Below are positions 1-6,652 of a stretch of DNA of 11,213 bases, one piece after another. The notes beneath the pieces are model-generated. The model did not search any database. It worked only from the letters and a program-made list of their open reading frames with translations, and was not told where the DNA came from. Position numbers and translations under genes: made by a program. Source of the DNA: Candidatus Cloacimonadota bacterium (GTDB lineage Bacteria > Cloacimonadota > Cloacimonadia > JGIOTU-2 > B8-G9); contig QMNM01000021.1 in NCBI GenBank assembly GCA_003647765.1, positions 1 to 11,213 of the forward strand, given 5' to 3'. How positions within the stretch are numbered: position 1 is the first letter of the stretch; the number at the start of each line of letters is the position of its first letter.

Positions 1-50
1 CAGGACTTGTAATATGTACTCAGTTTTACTTTGTCAAGTTACAAAAGTGC

Positions 51-90
51 GAGTGGGTGAACCAACACGCTAAGTCAAAAAAAGCGTTCT
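51..90 (+). repeat. Repeat block A, copy 1
   Basis: This stretch resembles 11084-11125 near the other end of the window. Both read roughly 'gcga-tgg-t-aa-cc-(a)cac--taagtcaaa-aaagc', with the exact core TAAGTCAAA at 71-79 and 11106-11114. In both places the block is followed by an AGAACGCT palindrome and then by a GGTGT-ACACC palindrome with GTAGCAA after it. The conserved order shows these are two copies of one composite dispersed repeat. No coding potential was seen. Confidence 0.6.
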
Positions 91-198
91 AATATTATTA
101 AAGCCACGAATTCACAAATTAAAATATTTACTTTTTGGCTAACAAGGTTTTGTGTGTTTTTGTGTAATTTTGTGGCTAATAGAACGCTTTAGCGTTCT
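81..198. repeat. Three-armed inverted repeat with AGAACGCT palindrome
   Basis: AAAGCGTTCT (81-90) is the exact reverse complement of AGAACGCTTT (181-190). The second arm is also the left half of a perfect palindrome, AGAACGCT-TT-AGCGTTCT (181-198). The middle arm can therefore pair either with the distant arm, enclosing the element at 102-177, or with its neighbour, in a short hairpin followed by TTTTA. A related palindrome, AGAACGCT-TC-AGTGTTCT, lies at 11141-11158. It could act as a weak terminator for upstream transcription, but nothing shows this directly. Confidence 0.6.
102..177. repeat. Small element bounded by imperfect terminal inverted repeats (MITE-like)
   Basis: The left end AGCCACGAATTCACA (102-116) matches the reverse complement of the right end TGTAATTTTGTGGCT (163-177) at 12 of 15 positions. 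The 76-bp element lies inside the composite repeat, between block A and the AGAACGCT palindrome; the other copy of the composite repeat, near 11121-11140, has about 20 unrelated bases at that point. The right half (TTTTGTGTG, TTTTTGTGT, TTTTGTGGCT) resembles a decayed form of the TTCGTG repeat at 1198-1229. It encodes nothing. No clear target-site duplication was found. Confidence 0.5.
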
Positions 199-282
199 TT
201 TATTGATTTACCCTGTAAAATATAAAAATAGATTAGACCAAAGATGTAGAGATAAAGTAATTATTTCATTGGGTAAAGCGAG

Positions 283-301
283 GGTGTTGACACCGTAGCA
301 A
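283..301 (+). repeat. GGTGT-TG-ACACC palindrome with GTAGCAA tail
   Basis: This is a five-base perfect dyad with two central bases, followed by GTAGCAA. The same unit (GGTGT-TT-ACACC then GTAGCAA) recurs at 11176-11194. In both places it follows block A and an AGAACGCT palindrome, so it is the third member of the composite repeat. Confidence 0.6.
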
Positions 302-312
302 TCAAAAAAATT

Positions 313-350
313 AATCAGTGAAAATCAGTGTAATCAGTGTCATCCGTGTT
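313..350 (+). repeat. AATCAGTG short tandem repeat
   Basis: Three copies of AATCAGTG (313-320, 323-330, 332-339) are followed by the related CATCCGTG (341-348), spaced 9-10 bases apart. Strings of this kind occur between genes in many environmental genomes, but their role is unknown to me. This one ends about 24 bases before the open frame of the prepilin peptidase. No protein or RNA gene is visible in it. Confidence 0.6.
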
Positions 351-374
351 ATATTAAAATTGGTAATGTATAAA

Positions 375-378
375 GGAG
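375..378 (+). promoter_or_regulatory. GGAG ribosome-binding-like site upstream of prepilin peptidase
   Basis: AAAGGAG (372-378) is the only Shine-Dalgarno-like sequence near the start of the prepilin peptidase frame. The frame is open from base 374 after the TAA at 371-373. No ATG, GTG or TTG in this frame lies between the GGAG and TTG 437; the only candidates are ATC 383, ATC 392 and ATT 395. Initiation at one of these, or an indel in the AT-rich run at 398-418, would explain the site. Confidence 0.35.
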
Positions 379-436
379 TTGTATCAACAGAATCATTTAT
401 ATAATAATTATTATTTTTGGAGCTTCTGCTGGGAGT

Positions 437-1141
437 TTGTTCTCACTAATAATTTATAGATTACCTCGTAAAATCTCTATATTCAAGCCAAGCTCCTTCT
501 GTGAAATCTGTCATCAACATTTAAAATTTTACCATAAAATACCAATTATAAGCTATATTTTATTAAAAGGAAAATGCCCATATTGCTCTCACAAATTCGG
601 TTTTAATCATCTTTTGTTAGAGTTATTGACCCCTTTATTTTTCCTTATTATCTATATCAATAATCCTATCGGATTAAACTTTTATAAGTATTTAATTCTC
701 ACTTCTGCTTTCATTATTATTTTCTTTTTAGATTGGGAAAACAGGATTATCCCAAATTTAATTACATTGCCTTTAATAGTAATAGGTTTACTATTTTCTT
801 TTTGGAGCAAAATCAATATTATTCAATTATTTTTAGGAATCTTAATAGGTGGTGGAATATTAACAATTGTAGGATTAGTGTATCAATGTATAACAAAACA
901 GCAAGCTATAGGCGGTGGCGACATAAAACTATCAATTGCTATTAGTATATTTATTGGCTGGCAACTTACATTATTTACATTATTTTTTGGCTCAGTTTTA
1001 GGTATAGTTTATTATATATTCTCACATAAAAAATCCGAGACCATTCCTTATGGAGCATTTCTTTCGCTTTCTGCATATATTTCTATTATTTATGGAAAAG
1101 AAATTCTAAATTTATGGATCAAATATTTAAGTCCGAGCTAA
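437..1141 (+). CDS. pilD: Prepilin peptidase (type IV leader peptidase, aspartic protease)
   Basis: A polytopic inner-membrane aspartic protease of family A24. It removes the leader of type IV pilins or type II secretion pseudopilins and usually N-methylates the new end. Numbering from TTG 437, the cytoplasmic zinc site is C22-x2-C25 and C47-x2-C50. The first catalytic Asp is D99 (LDWENRIIPN) and the second is D162 in the GGGDIK motif. The C-terminal IPYGAFL stretch and several hydrophobic segments also fit. The conserved N-terminal helix (FGASAGSLFSLIIYRLPR) begins upstream of 437 and is coded in frame from about 374, so the true protein is probably 12-18 residues longer with a non-standard start, or the sequence has an indel at 398-418. 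No pilus or secretion genes are nearby, so its substrates must be encoded elsewhere. The family call is firm; the start is not. Confidence 0.9.
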   Translation: MFSLIIYRLPRKISIFKPSSFCEICHQHLKFYHKIPIISYILLKGKCPYCSHKFGFNHLLLELLTPLFFLIIYINNPIGLNFYKYLILTSAFIIIFFLDWENRIIPNLITLPLIVIGLLFSFWSKINIIQLFLGILIGGGILTIVGLVYQCITKQQAIGGGDIKLSIAISIFIGWQLTLFTLFFGSVLGIVYYIFSHKKSETIPYGAFLSLSAYISIIYGKEILNLWIKYLSPS

Positions 1142-1197
1142 AAAGAATCAACCACAGATTTTAAAAGATTGATTTTATTAAAGCTATAAAAATTATA

Positions 1198-1229
1198 TTC
1201 GTGTTACTTCGTGTCCTTCGTGGCTTTTT
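1198..1229 (+). repeat. TTCGTG dispersed repeat
   Basis: Three TTCGTG units (TTCGTGTTAC, TTCGTGTCC, TTCGTGGCT) lie at 9-10 base spacing in the gap between pilD and hypF. A C-to-T-decayed relative is the right half of the element at 102-177, and AGCCACGAA at 102-110 is the inverted form. It ends about 40 bases before the hypF start, so it probably lies in the hypF leader. Its role is unknown. Confidence 0.55.
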
Positions 1230-1271
1230 AGACCGGATTCATAATTATAAAATGAGAAACTCCTATTTATT

Positions 1272-3626
1272 ATGAAAACACAAGCAGAAATCATTATCAA
1301 AGGCATTGTTCAAGGCGTAGGATTTCGCCCTTTTATTAGTAAATTAGCAAAGAAATTTGCACTTACTGGCTATATTGAAAATCGCGAGTTCGGAGTCAAA
1401 ATTATTGTTGTTGGCAATAAAGAAAAAATAGAGCAATTCTACAATAGTATCATAAATAACAATCCACAATTATCGCTTATTCTTGAACATTCTATAATTT
1501 GGCAAAATCAGATTATTTACGATTATGATAAATTTGTTATCAGACCGAGTAAAAAATTCAGTATTATCAACACCTATATTCCGCCAGATATTGCTACTTG
1601 TACTGACTGTTTGAGAGAGATATTAGACAAAACAGATAGACGATACCATTATCCATTTACTAATTGCACAAATTGTGGGCCTAGATTTACTATTATTAAA
1701 AAACTGCCTTATGACCGCAATCAGACCACAATGGATAAATTTCAAATGTGTGATAAATGCCAGTCAGAATATGAAAATATTGATAATAGAAGATACCACG
1801 CTCAACCAAATTCTTGTTCAGTTTGTGGACCAAAAATTACTTATGTTGAATTACGAAATGGCAAAATAGCAAATAGCATTGAACAGGATTTGGCATTACA
1901 AAAGATTATTGAACTGCTAAAAATTGGAAAAATAGTTGCTATAAAAGGACTTGGCGGCTTTCATATTTCCTGTGATGCATTAAATAAAGATGCTGTAAAT
2001 AAATTAAGGGAATTAAAAAATCGTCCACAAAAGCCATTCGCTCTGATGGCTAACACAATTGAGACCATTGAAAAATATGCAAATATAAATGATTATGAGA
2101 AAGATTTGTTAACTGGACAGATAAAGCCAATTGTGTTGTTAGATAAAAAAAATGATAAACTTAATCACATTGCTCCGGGATTGAAGCAAGTCGGCTTTAT
2201 GTTGCCTTATACTCCTCTTCATTATGTTCTATTGCAAAAGACAAAATTATTAGTAATGACCAGTGGCAATATTTCAGACCGAGCAATTGAAAAGGATAAT
2301 CATAAGGCAATGGAAAGTTTGTCAGTGATTACAAATTATTTTTTGTTGCATAATCGCGAGATTTATAATCAGTGTGATGATTCCATTGTCAGATTTGCCG
2401 GGAAAGAGCAAATATTAGTTCGTCGTGCTCGTGGTTATGTGCCTTTGCCAATACCTGTAAAATTAGACACGAAATTGGAAATAATTGGTGCAGGTGGTGA
2501 TTTGAAAGCTAGCTTTGGTCTATGGAAAAATAATCTTTATTTTGGCAGTCAGTATCTCGGCGATTTACAATTTTTCTCTAATCAGGAATTTTACAAGCGC
2601 TCTCTTGACTATTTTGAGCATCTATTTGAGATAAATCCACAGGTTATTATAGCAGACAAACATCCTGATTATTTCTCTACTCGCATTGCTAAAGAGTATG
2701 CTGAAAACAAAAATATAAAAATTGTTTATATACAGCATCATAAAGCACATATTTATAGTGTAATGGCAGAACATAACTTACAAGAAACAATTGGAGTTGC
2801 TTTTGATGGCACTGGCTTTGGAGATGATGAGCAAATCTGGGGTGGAGAATTCTTTGTATATAAACATAACAATATGAAGAGACTTGCTCATCTGCAATAT
2901 GTGCCTCTAATTTCTGGTGCAAAATCTATCAAAGAACCATGGCGTATGGGATTGACTTATCTTTATCTCACTAATAAAAAATTGATTGACGAATTCTATC
3001 CAGAAGAAAAATTCCATTATCAAAAGGCAATAACAAAATTATTATCACAGGAGACAGAACACAGGAAGCAGAACACAGGAAGCAGAACACAGGAAAATGG
3101 AAATTATCGTCTGTTTAGCTCAAGTGTAGGAAGATTATTTGATGCAGTTGCAAGTATAATTTCTATTTGTCATTACAACAGTTACGAAGGTGAATCAGCA
3201 ATGAAATTACAAGCATTGACACAAACAGGTCAAAATGATATTGAAAAAGGCAGATATTTATGGAAATTAGACGATAAACAAATTCCATTACATATAGATA
3301 TTTTGCCAATGATTGATGGAATAGTTACGGACATTTCAAAAGGAATTTCAACTAATGAAATTGCAGTAAAGTTTCATCTTACGATAGTTAATATAATTGT
3401 TGAGATTTGTAAAAGATTGCGTGATGAGTATAGAATACATAATATATCCCTTTCTGGCGGTGTATTTCAGAATGATTTTTTGGTAGAGAAGACCAAGACG
3501 AAATTATTGGATAATGGATTCTCTCCATTTTTCAATAATAAAATCCCGCCAAACGATGCTGGAATTTCTTTAGGTCAAATTTATGGATATTTGAAAGCAA
3601 TGCACTGTAAAGTAAATTCTGATTGA
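1272..3626 (+). CDS. hypF: Carbamoyltransferase HypF, [NiFe]-hydrogenase maturation
   Basis: HypF takes the carbamoyl group of carbamoyl phosphate, activates it with ATP and passes it to the C-terminal Cys of HypE, the first step in making the CN ligands of [NiFe]-hydrogenase. At 784 residues it is full length. The acylphosphatase domain is at about 1-92, with GIVQGVGFRPF at 11-21 and N37. Paired zinc-finger cysteines are C110/C113, C132/C135, C160/C163 and C182/C185. A YrdC-like nucleotide-binding domain (about 205-390) ends near the VRRARGYVP motif. The Kae1-like C-terminal domain has HHKAH at 489-493, DGTGF at 512-516 and SGG at 728-730. No other hyp or hydrogenase gene is in the window, so partners must lie elsewhere. 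The Shine-Dalgarno is weak (ATGAGAAA before ATG 1272). Residues about 592-608 are an insertion made of a 14-bp tandem repeat. Confidence 0.96.
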   Translation: MKTQAEIIIKGIVQGVGFRPFISKLAKKFALTGYIENREFGVKIIVVGNKEKIEQFYNSIINNNPQLSLILEHSIIWQNQIIYDYDKFVIRPSKKFSIINTYIPPDIATCTDCLREILDKTDRRYHYPFTNCTNCGPRFTIIKKLPYDRNQTTMDKFQMCDKCQSEYENIDNRRYHAQPNSCSVCGPKITYVELRNGKIANSIEQDLALQKIIELLKIGKIVAIKGLGGFHISCDALNKDAVNKLRELKNRPQKPFALMANTIETIEKYANINDYEKDLLTGQIKPIVLLDKKNDKLNHIAPGLKQVGFMLPYTPLHYVLLQKTKLLVMTSGNISDRAIEKDNHKAMESLSVITNYFLLHNREIYNQCDDSIVRFAGKEQILVRRARGYVPLPIPVKLDTKLEIIGAGGDLKASFGLWKNNLYFGSQYLGDLQFFSNQEFYKRSLDYFEHLFEINPQVIIADKHPDYFSTRIAKEYAENKNIKIVYIQHHKAHIYSVMAEHNLQETIGVAFDGTGFGDDEQIWGGEFFVYKHNNMKRLAHLQYVPLISGAKSIKEPWRMGLTYLYLTNKKLIDEFYPEEKFHYQKAITKLLSQETEHRKQNTGSRTQENGNYRLFSSSVGRLFDAVASIISICHYNSYEGESAMKLQALTQTGQNDIEKGRYLWKLDDKQIPLHIDILPMIDGIVTDISKGISTNEIAVKFHLTIVNIIVEICKRLRDEYRIHNISLSGGVFQNDFLVEKTKTKLLDNGFSPFFNNKIPPNDAGISLGQIYGYLKAMHCKVNSD
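3046..3095 (+). repeat. 14-bp tandem repeat inside hypF
   Basis: About 3.6 copies of CACAGGAAGCAGAA: 3046-3059 (variant CACAGGAGACAGAA), 3060-3073, 3074-3087 and a partial copy at 3088-3095. It encodes a polar stretch of Q, E, T, N, R and H at residues about 592-608, just before the conserved SSxGRLFDAVA segment of the Kae1-like domain. Because 14 is not a multiple of three, gain or loss of one or two copies shifts the frame, while three copies (42 bases) keep it. A similar string, GACAGAAGCACACAA, starts at 3629 just after the hypF stop. Confidence 0.85.
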
Positions 3627-3677
3627 TAGACAGAAGCACACAACTTCAATTGTGGGGTGAACGCAGAACAACATATT

Positions 3678-3720
3678 CATAACCGTTTCAACGGTTTTAA
3701 AAACCATTAAAATGGTTATG
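3678..3720. repeat. Double hairpin AACCGTT/AACGGTT and AACCATT/AATGGTT
   Basis: Two perfect seven-base dyads, each with two central bases, lie side by side: AACCGTT-TC-AACGGTT (3681-3696) and AACCATT-AA-AATGGTT (3702-3717). The outer ends CATAACC (3678-3684) and GGTTATG (3714-3720) are also complementary, and the centre GGTTTTAAAAACC is nearly symmetrical. The whole 43 bases are thus an imperfect palindrome that can form one long stem or two hairpins. It lies 50 bases past hypF and could end its transcript, although no T-run follows. Confidence 0.7.
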
Positions 3721-3741
3721 TATTAGTTATTGGCTTATATA

Positions 3742-3761
3742 CCCACGATTAAAATCGTGGG
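3742..3761. repeat. CCCACGATT-AA-AATCGTGGG palindrome (REP-like)
   Basis: A perfect nine-base dyad with two central bases, flanked by GGCTTATATA and CTTCTATA. Its form, GC at the outer ends and AT in the middle, is like REP sequences associated with RAYT/IS200-type transposases, but no transposase is in the window. It is the strongest palindrome in the gap between hypF and the patatin gene (3627-3897), which is otherwise non-coding. Confidence 0.65.
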
Positions 3762-3814
3762 CTTCTATATCTAAATGTCATACAAAATAACTATCAGAAT
3801 TAAAGTAACACTGC

Positions 3815-3838
3815 AGTAGAACGACCTTCCAAGCTCGT
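3815..3838 (+). repeat. AGTAGAACGACCTTCC repeat, copy 1
   Basis: AGTAGA followed by ACGACCTT-CC-AAGCTCGT matches 11039-11062 at 23 of 24 bases. Both copies are near-perfect dyads with two central bases, and each deviates from perfect symmetry only at the same position (C here, A in the other copy; G would make it perfect). This copy lies 59 bases before the patatin start codon. Confidence 0.7.
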
Positions 3839-3897
3839 AAAAAAGAATTTTTGATGAAAACCAAATTTTTAAGCATATTTAGCATAGAGAAAAACTT

Positions 3898-6492
3898 ATG
3901 CGGATAATTAAACTACTATTCTTTCTTTTGTTATTATATTCCAAAGGAATATTCAGTTCTGAAGTTTTTGGTGAGCAAGTAATTAAAATTAGCCCAGAAC
4001 ACTTGGAATATCCCAAAATTGGGTTAGTATTAAGTGGTGGAGGAGCCAGAGGAATTGCTCATATCGGAGTATTGAGAATTTTGGAAGAAAATAATATTTC
4101 GATTGATTATATAGGTGGAACGAGTTTTGGAGCATTAGTTGCCGCTTTTTATGCAAGTGGATATACACCTTATCAGATAGAACAAATAATGAAAAATCTG
4201 GACTGGCAAGGAATAATCAATCCTCAGCTAGAACGGGAAAAATACTATTTTTACGCTAGACAGGAAAGAGATAAAAATATTATCAGAATCCAATTTAAGA
4301 ATTGGAAGATTCAGTTTCCTTCTGCACTTTCTAATATGCAAAAGATGCGTATAAGAATGGCTGAATATTTCACACGGGCTAACTACATATCAAAAAATGA
4401 TTTTTCAAAATTACATCCTCCACTTTTCATAATAGCAACAAATATTTTGGATGGTATGCAAAATGAATTTACAAATGGCAATTTAATTGATGCTTTATTA
4501 GCTAGTTTAGCTGTTCCTTTTGTGTTCTCTCCTGTTGAGATTGATACTGTGTTATATCTTGATGGTGGATTAACTAATAATTTACCAATCTCTGTAATGA
4601 AAAGAAAACCAGTTGATAAAATAATTGCCTCTAATACATCAAGTTTTCTACGGAAAAAGAAGGACCTAAAATCCGCATTAGGCATCGGAGACCAAATAAT
4701 CAATATTATGATGAAACAGAGTATAGATCAAGAGATGCAATTAGCTGATGTTGTTTTAAGACCAGCTTCAGAACAACTTACTAATACAGAATTTGATAAG
4801 GTAGAACAATTTATCAAACTCGGAGAAGATACTACTCGGAATAAAATAAATCAGATAAAAAAACTATTATACAGTTCTAGTGTTGATACTTCTTATTTTA
4901 TAGATAAAGTCGTAATATTGACTGATCATGAAACTCCATTAGACATTCATTATTTGCCAGAACATTATAACTATCATTATAATGAAATAATTAACTATTT
5001 ACGGATGCTCAAACATCATCCAGCAATAAAGGGATTGGTTGCTTCCTTAATTGTAAAAGGGAAAAATACTACATTGAGAATTGAAATAGAGAAAAATCCT
5101 TTGTTAAAAAAGATTGATATTTGTGGAAATACAATATATACTCAACAGACCTTATTAGATGGTATAGGTAAAATAAATTATTTATCACAATGTTCAATAG
5201 AAATGATAAAAAAGCATATTGAGGATAAATATGTAAAAGATGGATACATTCTTGCTTATATAGATTCAGTCAACATAAATAACAACAAAGTAACTTTTCA
5301 TATAAATGAAGGAGTGGTTGCCAATATCAATGTACAAGGGAACGAGATTTCTAAATGTTCAGTTATTAAACGAGAAATTAATACTACAACAAATACTATT
5401 TTTAATATCAATCAAATAAGAAAAGATATTGACCGTATTTATAGTACTAATCTTTTTAGTTTAGTTAATTTTGATGTATCTTTGTCAAATAATGGGAATG
5501 TGAAACTTGACTACATAGTAAAAGAGGTTCCTTATGGTGAAATTGGTATTGGAGCAAGTTATAACACTCAAGAATCCTCATCTGCTTATTTTTCAATTGG
5601 GCATAAGAATCTTTTTGGCACAGGGGATTTTGGTGAAATTTATACAAAATTTGGTGACCAAAGCGAGTTTGGCATTAGATTTTCATCTGACAGATTATTT
5701 TCTACTTACATAACCCAATCTTTTTTGATAAATTATAAATCAGGAAAGGACTATATTAAGGGACGGAAATGCAGATGTAAAAACGGAAATTTGATCTATA
5801 AAATTGGCATTTTGGATTATAAGAAATTAGGAATTGGCACACTTATCTATCAGGCAAAAAATGCAATTTTGAAAGATGATTCCTCAGTATTAAATATAAT
5901 TACAGATAAAAATTTAACACTTTCTGGACTTGGTTTCCAGTTTATTTATGACAGTTTAGACAAAATGCCTTATGCTACACAAGGATTATATCGTAAATTT
6001 GCGTACTCTTTATTTCATAGAGGTCTAAAATCTGATTATAATTTCTATCGTTTTTATTTAGATAATCGGATAGTTTATACTATATTTCATCGTCTCACAT
6101 TTGACTTAGATAACAGATTGGTCATAAGTGATGGTAATGTGCCATATATTGCTTATTTACAGAATAATCCGTCTATAGATTTTTGTGGATATTCAAACGC
6201 GAAAATTTTTGGAGAGGATTATGTTTATCTATCTGGAACATTAAGGATTTTGTTAAAACAATTTGTAAATGATCCGCGAGACAGGTTATTTTTATCTGTT
6301 AAATACGGATGTGGAGATATTAAATCATTTAGGAGTTTTGAAGATTTTATTAAGGATATGAAAGGACTTCCTCGCTCTGGTATTGCAATTGGCTTAGAAA
6401 TGGGTACAAATTTTGGGCCTATAGAACTTATGTATAATAGAAGTAAGGATGATGAATTTTGGTATTTTTCTGCTGGGTATCAATTCAGATAA
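3898..6492 (+). CDS. PlpD-like patatin phospholipase with POTRA repeats and outer-membrane beta-barrel
   Basis: A predicted type Vd (PlpD-like) autotransporter: a patatin lipase carried on its own BamA-like translocator in the outer membrane. A signal peptide covers about 1-21 (R2, K5, hydrophobic 6-14). The patatin domain (about 38-330) has the oxyanion motif GGGARG at 47-52, the nucleophile S76 in GTSFG and the catalytic D222 in DGG, so it should be an active lipid acyl hydrolase. Two POTRA-like modules follow, about 400-470 and 473-546, then a barrel from about 547 to 864 ending in FSAGYQFR. It is longer than PlpD, as expected if it has two POTRA modules rather than one. The last residue is Arg after Phe, unlike the usual aromatic end of barrel proteins. 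The ribosome site before ATG 3898 is weak (AGAGAAA). Lipid substrate and release from the barrel cannot be read from the sequence. Confidence 0.92.
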   Translation: MRIIKLLFFLLLLYSKGIFSSEVFGEQVIKISPEHLEYPKIGLVLSGGGARGIAHIGVLRILEENNISIDYIGGTSFGALVAAFYASGYTPYQIEQIMKNLDWQGIINPQLEREKYYFYARQERDKNIIRIQFKNWKIQFPSALSNMQKMRIRMAEYFTRANYISKNDFSKLHPPLFIIATNILDGMQNEFTNGNLIDALLASLAVPFVFSPVEIDTVLYLDGGLTNNLPISVMKRKPVDKIIASNTSSFLRKKKDLKSALGIGDQIINIMMKQSIDQEMQLADVVLRPASEQLTNTEFDKVEQFIKLGEDTTRNKINQIKKLLYSSSVDTSYFIDKVVILTDHETPLDIHYLPEHYNYHYNEIINYLRMLKHHPAIKGLVASLIVKGKNTTLRIEIEKNPLLKKIDICGNTIYTQQTLLDGIGKINYLSQCSIEMIKKHIEDKYVKDGYILAYIDSVNINNNKVTFHINEGVVANINVQGNEISKCSVIKREINTTTNTIFNINQIRKDIDRIYSTNLFSLVNFDVSLSNNGNVKLDYIVKEVPYGEIGIGASYNTQESSSAYFSIGHKNLFGTGDFGEIYTKFGDQSEFGIRFSSDRLFSTYITQSFLINYKSGKDYIKGRKCRCKNGNLIYKIGILDYKKLGIGTLIYQAKNAILKDDSSVLNIITDKNLTLSGLGFQFIYDSLDKMPYATQGLYRKFAYSLFHRGLKSDYNFYRFYLDNRIVYTIFHRLTFDLDNRLVISDGNVPYIAYLQNNPSIDFCGYSNAKIFGEDYVYLSGTLRILLKQFVNDPRDRLFLSVKYGCGDIKSFRSFEDFIKDMKGLPRSGIAIGLEMGTNFGPIELMYNRSKDDEFWYFSAGYQFR

Positions 6493-6502
6493 TATTTGTG
6501 AA

Positions 6503-6525
6503 ATACAGAATTAAAAATCCTGTAT
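6503..6525 (+). terminator. Hairpin just after the patatin gene, possible terminator
   Basis: ATACAGAAT (6503-6511) pairs with ATCCTGTAT (6517-6525) at eight of nine positions around the loop TAAAA, starting 10 bases after the stop codon. The position suits the end of a transcript. No T-run follows, so it is at best a weak intrinsic terminator. Confidence 0.3.
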
Positions 6526-6541
6526 AATCAAGCAATCTAAG

Positions 6542-6558
6542 TTGACAAAGTAGAATCA
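6542..6558 (+). repeat. TTGACAAAGTAGAATCA repeat
   Basis: The same 17 bases with one change (TTGACAAAATAGAATCA) are the last 17 bases of the window, 11197-11213, and the first 11 bases recur inverted at 27-37 (TACTTTGTCAA). TTGACA resembles a -35 box, but no good -10 lies 16-18 bases downstream, so the shared string is better explained as a dispersed repeat. Confidence 0.5.
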
Positions 6559-6652
6559 AAGAACATTTTGCGAAATTCCTGATAAATAATTAAATTTGAC
6601 ACTAAAGATGTTATTATTGAATTTTTGTTTAATAGTCAGGTTTTTGGCTAAT

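Noticed and set aside
1-371. Possible coding remnant at the window start
   Set aside because: No open frame with recognisable motifs was found in either direction; the stretch is accounted for by repeats.
3046-3095. Tandem repeat in hypF considered as a CRISPR array
   Set aside because: The units abut with no spacers, are only 14 bases long and lie inside a coding sequence; no cas gene is present.
3678-3838. Cluster of palindromes considered as a CRISPR array or a replication origin
   Set aside because: The palindromes differ from one another and have no regular spacers. No DnaA boxes (TTATCCACA-like) or dnaA/dnaN genes were seen.
4383-4703. A 106-codon reverse-strand open frame inside the patatin gene
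   Set aside because: It is antisense to the conserved DGG region of patatin, has no recognisable motif, and is explained by codon bias on the other strand.
6596-6633. TTGACA (6596-6601) with TTTAAT (6628-6633) as the promoter of tRNA-Leu and tig
   Set aside because: The spacing is 26 bases, far from 16-18. At the right distance the sequence is GAATTT, a poor -10. A promoter must lie in this gap or further upstream, but I cannot place it.
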